A stretch of 64,000 nt of DNA from Toxoplasma gondii ME49 (lineage: Eukaryota; Apicomplexa; Conoidasida; Eucoccidiorida; Sarcocystidae). The position numbers and the translations under genes were made by a program. The stretch is from the NCBI RefSeq assembly GCF_000006565.2, contig NC_031480.1:1752144-1816143 (forward strand). Direction: 5' to 3'. The notes beneath the pieces are model-generated. The model saw only the letters and a program-made list of their open reading frames with translations, had not been told where the DNA came from and did not search any database. Shown here piece after piece: positions 55,720-64,000 of this stretch (position 1 is the stretch's first letter; every line of letters starts with the position of its first letter).

Positions 55720-58700
55720 TGTGGCGGGCACCACATACGGCAGGGTTCTCAGTCGGACGTGTCAGGTTGTCTGGTGTGGTTAACTCTATGTATAGTGACT
55801 TTGACCTACTCGGCCACCGGGAAACATGGCAAACCTTCATCCGCTTGCCTCGGTTTTTGTGTTCGTTCGTCTAGCAGGTAGGCTTAACTTCCATCTGAAA
55901 ATTAGTCGGATGCCCAGGAATACAAAGTGCCACAAGGGTAGTTGAAGCGCCTGCACTACGATAAGTCATATCCAGCGTAGCGAAGGACGGTCTCTGCTGT
56001 TAATCGCGATTACCTTTGACATCGCGAAGTTTTTCAGACGGATAATATTTGGGCGAATATGGCCACATTTTTAATGCAGAAGCGCCAGTATCGTCGTGAG
56101 CGAAGGCTCCCTACCCAGCGTTGTCTAACAATTGGTGCATAGTCTCGGTTCTGCGCGCATGCAAGCGTGAACTGAGGCATCATCCAAGGATGCATGCTTC
56201 GGAATAGTATGGAAAAGGCCGGATCACAGTTTTCAGAGTAAAATCTTTGCTACAATCGATGTCCAATGCTACCGCAAACCACTTCTTCCGTACCACACCT
56301 GCTTCCTCATGCAGTGAGAAAGCACACGCAGGCAAAGGAACAACAGTCGTTTAAGTTTGCCACGAGTAAATCATGCGGTTTAAAGGAGACAAAATGTAAG
56401 GGACCACCATTTGTGGTCCAGCGTGAGCCATGCGCCGCGGCCATTGTCACACCTTCGAAGTCTTCTCGTCCAGCACCACACGCGCACGGAAGCTGGCACA
56501 TTCGCGCTGGCTGGCAGCCACGGTATCGTTACGTTTCTCTGCTATTTCTACATCTTGAGATGCAGCACTTCTTTCGGCACTCTGAATTCCTGTTGTAGTG
56601 ACGCGCATGTTATCCAACGGCATTAGTGTAAACGCTTCTCCGCTTCACGGGTCGGTCATTGTCGTCTTGTCTCGTGGCGACTAGCCGACGCGAAAGCACC
56701 AATACAATAGCCAGTTCATTGGAGCGGAGACAGCGTGTTGTTGTTTTCTTTTTTGAGAGACCCTGGCCACACACAGACACCGCCATACATACACGACGCC
56801 ACCAGTCTCGATCTTGCTTCTTCACTGAAATGTGTACCAGTAAGTCTAAATAGATCATTACCAAATTCAGTACTGCTAAAATAAATATATTCGAGCCACG
56901 CATCCCTCCAGGGCACATTTACGGATCGTACGCGAAGGTTTGTGTCATCCGTCACCAGATAGATCAACAAGCATGTTGAGTAGCCACGAAGCCGGTGTAC
57001 TAGTACACACATTCACAATCGCCCATCCATCCGTTTGTCTGGGAAAACTACGCGAGCCACAACTAGGTAGTGTCACTCGAAAGAGCAAGCCGACAACTCA
57101 CAAGTCCGCCCGTGGGGATGTACACAATTGCTTCCGCCGGGAGGTGGTACAGTATCTTGTAACGCCTGTATACGGTATCACGACGAACCTTCCACTAAAT
57201 CTCTGACAATGATGCCCGTAGACAATTCATCTACAAGATGGCGTTCGTGTTGGTGAACAAAACCACAGCGCCCTCCATAACGAATAACCTTTCCATCAAT
57301 CACCTGCCCGGCAGCGGGCTTCTAGTTTTATGAGATGTCTGCGACGGCCACATCGAAGCACGGGAACTGCCGGAACGACCTGATTGCTGGTTTCAACTCC
57401 GGTCCAATCGGTGTTGTTTATCGACTGAACCACAGCGATTGGTGTGGGAACCCTGAGACACAGTGCGGAAATTCATGCATCGCTTGACTGATCTGCATAA
57501 AGAAGGGGAACACAAAAGGCCCTTCGGAGAGGAGTGTACAGAAAAGAACCGTGGTAGTCACGTTCCACAGCGTACGGTTGTTACTTACGGCCTGTAAGGC
57601 CAGCGAAGTGTGAAGCGCCTTCTGAACGTGAATGCATCGAATTAAGCAAAATGGAGGAAAACTCGGCCCTTGTCAGGGGTAACTGGCCATGTCCGGTTAA
57701 CATGGTTAGCTCGTTGTGGCTGTGTGTGATATGCTAACACTGTCGAAATATGGTAAGGAATCCGACATCGCTGCCTTCGGGATGGGGGAACAAACACGAC
57801 GGATTTCAATTACAAGGCACTGTCGGCAAATCAGAAAGGGAATAGTTTTGGCGATTTCCACGAGAATGCCAAATACGATTAGTGCTGATTGGTTCAGGCA
57901 GAGCAACCAAGGCTACGCGTTTTACATATACCACAAAGAGACTGCATTCACTCGGGACAAGCATCCTTATCCATAGAATCGGCATTTACACGGCTGACCT
58001 ACTCACAGAAAAATCAATGCCTTCGACGAAAACTCTGCAAGGCGTTCACCGACGAAAATGCGAAAAACAGGAACACCGTGTCTGTAACAGCTTATTTGGG
58101 GAATGTGATTGACACCTTAGAATGTCCTGTGGTGCCCTTTGCAGGCCATCAGGAGTGGAGGAAAGTGGAAAATCACTCGAGTTCCTGGCGAAGAAATGAG
58201 TGCAGTATTGCGTAGAGATGTAGTGTGACGTCTAAACGTAGTAGCGACACCGTAAGATGTGACTCGAGCACGGTCTGTTTGCTTGCAGCTGCGATGTGAA
58301 CGGTGAGTCCTGCATATGGCCGTTTGCCTTCACACACCGTGTGGCATCCGCTCAACAATCAACGGCAGCTGATTGCCGTTCTCAGCTGTGTTTCAAGCAG
58401 GCTTTAAACCGTTGAAGGATCGAACTCGTGGGGGTCTAGGAAAAAAGTAGGGGCATAGCCATGCAGACGAAGGGGCGGAGCTACCAGCGTGTACTGTTTG
58501 GATATCGTTCCTGTCTACTGGAGCACGTTGTAATGTGACAAGTAGACCTGAAGCCTTTCGACATCGCTACTATTTGACCGGGGTAGAATGCCTCCCAGAT
58601 CTCCACCAACCAGCTGCGAACGATGCTGGCACTACGGGAGCAACTGCACCATCATGACCCCTCTACATTGACATTAGACGCAAGACTCTGGGCGTATGAG

Positions 58701-59988
58701 GATTCATTAGGCCAGGAAATGAATGATACAGATCACTCGATAACTTGGTGAAAATCCTGATACCACCACCGCGTAATTACTCACTTATTGCCGCCCTACG
58801 GCGCCAGGAACAGCAACTGCGGTGGTATCCGCCTGAACAAGCACACACTGGTCAAGTATTCATTGACAATAGGGAAGGTCTTAATCCTAAGCCAGTTTGT
58901 TTCATGAAACGACGTATGTAAGCCACGCTTCAACCCCACGTGGTGTTTCTGTGCTCGGTCGAGGGGGCGGCTATGCTTCGGACAAATGTGGCGGTTTTCT
59001 TCTGTACAGTGTCAAGAATATCTCCCTGTGGACGGCTCTGCTCGTCTTGGGGACGTGTTGGAGTACAATTCACCAGTGTCAATCCCGATTCAATTCGACA
59101 TATCTTTCCCGTGGGAGTGTGTGTAACTGTGCTTTGACAGACTGCAGTGTCATGAGCCGGCTACAGCTGGACGCCGTGTTGGGACAACCAGGCGGATCCG
59201 CAGTCGCAATCCGTGACCCGCCGGCAAGGTGCCAGTGAGCAAACCGCCGGTCAGTAGAAAGCCCCTAACTTATCAGGCAGAGGGGACATTCAGTGCTATC
59301 AGGTTGCTGCGAATGAGAAACGTTTGGCAGAGTTTCTGTTTGAGTTTCTCAGCGTGCAGCTTGACACCTTCGACTGTTACGCCTGGCAACTGTGCAGGGC
59401 AACGGGTAGCTTTTCTCGCGGTGTCTTGTAACGCGACAGGCTAGTTGGGCAAGTGACCCACCATTGAGAACCTTCATGTTTATCTGACGCAGTTTGAAAA
59501 GTGCTCGTGTATCCATTTTGGTGTTGAGTCTGAATTTTGGACCCTTCTCCAAATTTACGAGAACCCATCTGCTTCACCTTGTCATCTTGCTGCGACTGTG
59601 GAGCCTAGTATCCAGATACAGTCCGCGATGCCGGTGAAGCAGGATAGTGTAGCAGCGCCGGCGGGACTGTCGTTCTCACTGAAATCAACATATTTGGAAG
59701 GAGCGTTGCACAGCACAGCAGCCACGAACGCATTTTATCCTGTTTGAATCGTACGTGACCTGTGGAGGATCCAGGGCTTGCACCGTGGCGGCTTTAGTCC
59801 GCAGAAGCGCCTACCGCATCGACCAGCTGTGCCTCGGTCCGTCAGTTTCTCTTGTCCGCTGTTACTCAGAGCCACCGTGTTTTGTGCAGACCGGGCAAAC
59901 GACGCTGAATGGATTCATTTGACATCATCGGTGCTAACTGCACTGAATAGACAGAGAAGCGTTGAACGCTGTTAGCTTCATTGTCAAA
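55720..59988. other. Mostly non-coding, with possible remnants
   Basis: From 55.8 to 57.7 kb there are only short frames. At 58007-58215 (plus, after CTCACAG) a block reads KNQCLRRKLCKAFTDEN and runs about 69 codons to a stop; it could be an isolated exon or gene remnant. At 58897-59238 (plus) a 113-codon frame has a hydrophobic stretch (SLWTALLVLGTCW) but no start context or splice partner that I can defend. Confidence 0.3.
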
Positions 59989-62900
59989 ATGGCAGCATGT
60001 GGGCGGTTGGCACCGCTTGTTCTCCTCTTCCTCGTCGCATATTTCCCACTGTTGTGCAGTTTCGCTCGCCCTGTCGATTCCGAAGATGGCGTAGATTCAG
60101 GTGAGCCTGTATTTCAATATCTCAAAAAGGGACCCTCAGCTGCTTAGCGAATAAGGGTTCCTTTTTCCACTCACTGTGTCTTTCGGCTAACCAAATGGTT
60201 GAAAAAGTTATTGTTTTGCACGCCACACTTCTTGGTCATGTAACGGTCACGGAAATTCCCTGCGATCTAAGATCTGGGCTCCGTCCCCTACCAGCTACAA
60301 TTCTGCCGTCGGCTTGTACGCTTGGGGTAGCTGGTGAATTTTCCCTTCGAGCTTGAGTGTTGTGCAAACGTGTCACCAGTGTGTTGGTTCGGCCAACAGC
60401 CAATGCGAAATCCCCGAAGGATTATGTTCTTAGCATGTAACATATTGGCTGTGTTGCAATTGAACGGGAAACTCTTCGTGTCGTTATCACCACTCAAGAC
60501 AGTTTGAAATGTCACCTTGTGTCCGAGAAATACTGATGCGGGCGAAGTCGTTGGCACCTTGCAAAACATACCAACCATCTTGCACGTATTCGTCGGAGAA
60601 GGCGGCACCGTAGTGAACTTGTGTCCATTCAATCGCCTTCTGTTTTCCCCAGATAACCAAACTCTAACGAACACCGACTTCGAGCTTGAAAACGATTCTA
60701 TGGAAAACCAGACAAGCGATGACGCCTTCGATGATATCACGGAACAGAGGCTGGATAACGACGTTGAAAATGCTTCCTTTGCACAGCTCGCAACCCAAAA
60801 GAGCAACGCTGCTGCGGGACAAAAACTGTTCGCGGTAGGTATCAGATGAATTTGATGATAATCGTTTTGATTTGTCTGTAAGGATGCCATACATAGTTTC
60901 GGTTCTGATGCAAATCATCCAGGTCTGTGACAAGTTGCCGGAAACTCAGAAGTATATTGCGTATCTGGGTAAGTGACCGACATATACTGAGCACAACGTG
61001 GTCGCGTGGTTCTCTCATGAACGCAGCGTCCGTCGTTCTGCAAAACCTTGGAAACGTTGCAAAGACCATCGCCGGTCCCCGTGATGTCTCTTCACCCCTT
61101 GCCTTTAAACACAGCCAGTTTTAGTAATAAACTCGCATCTTGTGCACCTACATCTTGACTCCTACCAGCACGGTATCCCAATCCTTTCCACCCGAGACAC
61201 GCGGGGTTAGCCATCTTCCCCCTTGTGCATTTCTCCCAAATTACTCTGCGGTTTTCGACATCTTCAGGCACTGGAGAATGCCATGAAAGATCAGAATGCC
61301 GCAAGGACGCAACAGCAAAAAGGGCAGGACATGTTTTTTGCGGCGAAGAAAGCCGTCGACACTGGCGATGACAGTGAGCTCCTGCATCGCTTGGGGGAAT
61401 AGACTCTCGTCGTAGTTTAGAGAAATATTTTCGACATTAAACGCAGCGGATTGCCGTGATAGTACCGAGCTGTTCGGGCTATAGACACCTTGTATCTCCC
61501 TGAGGCAATGCTGATCGTACGCGGTCCGTCAAGTCCCCAGCAGTCCCTAGTGTACACCCGTTACTAAAGGCAAGGGAAGAGCAACTGCTGTCTATTTCGC
61601 CGCTTCTTTCGTAGTTTCTGCTGTTAGCTCTGCTTGCTTCGTGAGACGGATTCGCGGCATTACAGGTCTCTATGCTCCCTGCACTAGCAAAGGCGTGTGT
61701 GTTGTACCCACAGGTGCCTTGCAGTGCGTGATATTCAAGCCGAAGCGAAAGTGGTCTCAGCTCCTGAAGAGCTTCTGCAAGAGCTACAGGAAGCAGGAGC
61801 AGCTTTTTTCAACCTGTCAAAAGCTTGCAAAGGTCGTAGAGAAGACGCTCCTCGAACAGTGTGGAGACGGTTCCTTTTACGGTAAGGTGTCGTGAGAAAT
61901 ATACGGGCGGAATGTCTAGCCAGTATACACGGTTCATCAGACGGAAAAACAGCCGTTTTTCTGTTTCGATTTAGTATGTTTCCTTTGAAACTGTGTGTCT
62001 CCTCTTCTTTGGTGTACACGCCCATCTCTCCTGAGCACTCTTCCGCGAAACACAGGGCGCTCTGGAAATCGGTTTTCTAGAAACACCAAGCCTAGCAGAC
62101 AGCGGAAGAATGCTAGGTCAAACGCTTGCGCTACACACGCTCCCGGGTTCGTTATCCACCATAAAAATACGTGGTGGTTGATCTTCTCGAATCTCTATCC
62201 TCTCCTTCCCCTGTAAATGCGATCGCCTGACCCGCATTCCGAAAAACAGTTCTCTTGTGGCAACCTAACCTCGGCAGTATGGTGATTAGACTTCGGGTCT
62301 TCGTAGCATGCACGTGTCGTTTGATTCTCAGATTGCAGACGAAAACTCGGCTTCGTTATCAGCAACCCCGTGTTCGTCCACATCAAAGATGATGGAGGTA
62401 CGTTGTCTGATGTGGGAACACCTCCAGTATCTACAAGTCGCTCCCTTCTGAGTTCCAATCAGTGCACTGGGACTGTGTTGCCAGTGCGCGACAGTTCTGG
62501 AAGTTTCTAAATGTATACAGCAGCTAGAGCCATTGTCGAGAGGACTGCTGCGCTGCCACCCGTTCATCTACACAGAGACCTAGTCGTTTCAGTAGAGGAG
62601 GCGGGCTCGTTCTGGCAATTGTTGCGCCCCTCAAGCCACCTTTGCTGCGCTTCCGGTACCTGCGTCTCCTCAGCTCTCAACCTTCATCCTAAAGACGAGT
62701 ATTTCGACTTCGTCATCCATGTGGTTAAAGACTACAACGATTGGAACACGGCCCGTGTTATGGGCGATTCCTGCTTCTACGACACTATGGCCCAATGCAA
62801 CTCTCGACAGAACCAGGAGATGATGAAGCGCATTAAGAAAGAAAAGAACGCGACCTTGAGGCACGACGAAGAGAATGTTGGGGCCCGGGTAAGAAGCGCG

Positions 62901-63760
62901 ATTCGAAAGCGCCCTAAAGGATGAGGACAATGCGAAGCGTGTCTGGTTACTTGGTTCGTAGGGTTTCGGTGTGGCCGGGGAGCCACTATTTTTTTGGTTT
63001 TTTCTTGTGAGATATGGGTTTAAGGAGAACCTTTGACCCTGCTTCAAGCTCGTCTGCACTGTGAAGCAAGGCGAAGGAACCTTTTGGGGGGGGGGGTTAG
63101 GGTGCTTGCAGGGCAGAAGTAAGAGGACACTTGGCAGAGGCGTTCGGTGCTGTGGCACGCTGACTTGTAGAAAGTGAATCAAACAGAACTAGCAGAGAAG
63201 GAAGCTTTCTCAGTTGCCTGAGAGAGACGCTTGCTGTGTGATCCGGTTCCTGTTACGCTTCATAGCTGCAAGCTCTGCGGAACGTCCTGAACGTCACGAA
63301 AACCGCTCGCGTGGATCCGCAGCTCTTGGCGCTGGTCCTCCAGCTCCTCGATACAAGCCATTGCTCCACAGGGCTTCTAGGCCGTTTGAAGAAATCCAAG
63401 AAGCAGAGAAACGAGTGGAAATACCAACTTGTCCAGACCATGGTGTACTGGTTCACCGTGAATCCCACGAAATGCGAGGAGATCTTGGCGGGAGATCCGG
63501 GCAATCCCCCTGACTCGTGGGCACTGAAGTGCCAAGCGTTTGTGTACTCGATTAAACAGAAGAAGGCCATTATGCCTCTCGTCCGCGCTATGGCAGAGAA
63601 CGATTCAGTCAAAAGCACCGCTCTGGCCGGCTCCTTGCGAAGTGACATTGAAAAAACGGTGATCGCTGCAGAAGAGGTGATCCTGTTAAATGCAAAGACT
63701 GCCATGGACGCTCGCGGCGCTGCTCTGTTCTGTAAGTACTACTCAGCATTGAAAACCTGA
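59989..63760 (+). CDS. Multi-exon secreted helical protein (hypothetical)
   Basis: ATG at 59989 starts a signal peptide (MAACGRLAPLVLLFLVAYFPLLCSFA). Exons with agreeing phases are 59989-60100, 60653-60834, 60923-60968, 61027 to an unresolved donor near 61100, 61268-61373, 61714-61881, 62332-62397, 62674-62888 (or from 62593), and 63266 onward. The last frame stops at 63760, but a strong GTAAGT donor at 63732 could continue the gene past the window. The mature protein starts acidic and Asn-rich (several N-x-S/T sites), then becomes helical (NAAAGQKLFAVCDKLPETQKYIAYL, KDQNAARTQQKGQDMFFAAKKAV). A Cys-containing middle (CRRKLGFVISNPVFVHIKDDG, HPKDEYFDFVIHVVKDYNDW) precedes a long helical C terminus (LQALRNVLNVTKTARVDPQLLALVLQLL). 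No membrane helix follows the signal peptide. It is probably a secreted organelle or vacuole protein; no family is recognised. Confidence 0.6.
63079..63097. repeat. Poly-G tract in an intron
   Basis: A run of about ten G residues near 63086-63096, in the intron between the last two modelled exons of the secreted protein gene, is followed by TTAGGG. Confidence 0.6.
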
Positions 63761-64000
63761 TTCTAGTCTGTGCACGAGTTATTGCTGCATCATGACTTCC
63801 TAGTCTTTTATATTCGCACAACAAGGGCTGATATTACAGCCCGCACTCTCTTTCTCATAGCTCTCCTCCCCTAGTTCGAAATGTCTAATCGCAGTACATT
63901 TCCTGAATCATGTTTCGCCAAATGCTAGTTCAAATGAGTCGAGTTGACGTGAACTACTGTCCCTTCTGCGAATAAAGCAACTCCCGAGATTCTCTCGCCG

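Noticed and set aside
55040..55783. 247-codon plus-strand frame opposite the single-exon secreted gene
   Set aside because: The minus-strand frame starts with a signal sequence and good ATG context and is longer; the plus frame has no features.
58400..58450. Sequence resembling a tRNA T-arm (ggatcgaactcg)
   Set aside because: No acceptor stem, D-arm or anticodon stem can be paired around it; a similar string at about 2428 is also unsupported.
61027..61124. Treating the frame ending at 61124 as the gene's stop
   Set aside because: Convincing exons with compatible phases continue to 63.7 kb, so this stop is more likely beyond an unrecognised donor.

Overview
The window looks like nuclear DNA of a coccidian apicomplexan of the Toxoplasma / Hammondia / Neospora group. 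The first ~33 kb is GC-rich with large GA- or CT-rich introns, the genes are widely spaced and multi-exon with GT-AG introns, (TA)n microsatellites are common, TGCATGC motifs recur, and proteins rich in Ser, Arg, Pro and Ala are interrupted by short conserved blocks. No tRNA, rRNA, CRISPR, transposon or bacterial-type operon is visible. The species cannot be fixed from sequence reading alone.

Left part (1-33 kb, conserved cellular genes). A short minus-strand gene (224-2397) encodes a zinc-ribbon protein resembling the Pol I factor TAF1B/Rrn7. A weakly supported secreted ORF lies at 3.7-4.1 kb, followed by a ~700 bp TA-rich compound microsatellite. A five-exon plus-strand gene (7414-10838) encodes an 845-residue multi-pass membrane protein. 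A ten-exon minus-strand gene (12589-18783) is the mRNA N6-adenosine methyltransferase METTL3. Its whole 819-residue frame can be rebuilt, including a 34-nt micro-exon and one GC-AG intron. After a ~5.8 kb non-coding stretch shared by two divergent genes, a five-exon plus-strand gene (24590-32845) encodes a 2084-residue coiled-coil protein.

Right part (33-64 kb, accessory-looking). Base composition drops visibly, the polypyrimidine texture disappears and the genes look lineage-restricted. They are: a 164-residue signal-peptide plus single-membrane-helix protein of dense-granule type (34747-35241, minus); possible plus-strand exons at 35.3-36.0 kb; an intronless 1119-residue orphan protein (38504-41863, minus); a minus-strand gene of about 10 kb (about 43986-54035) built from five tandemly duplicated two-exon units encoding Cys-containing and REJ/PKD-like beta domains; a 364-residue single-exon signal-anchor protein (54625-55719, minus); and a nine-or-more-exon secreted helical protein (59989-63760, plus).

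The genes are independent transcription units and no shared pathway is evident. METTL3 and the TAF1B-like protein belong to RNA modification and rRNA transcription. The right half carries secreted or surface proteins probably used at the host interface or in sexual or environmental stages; that last point is inference from architecture.
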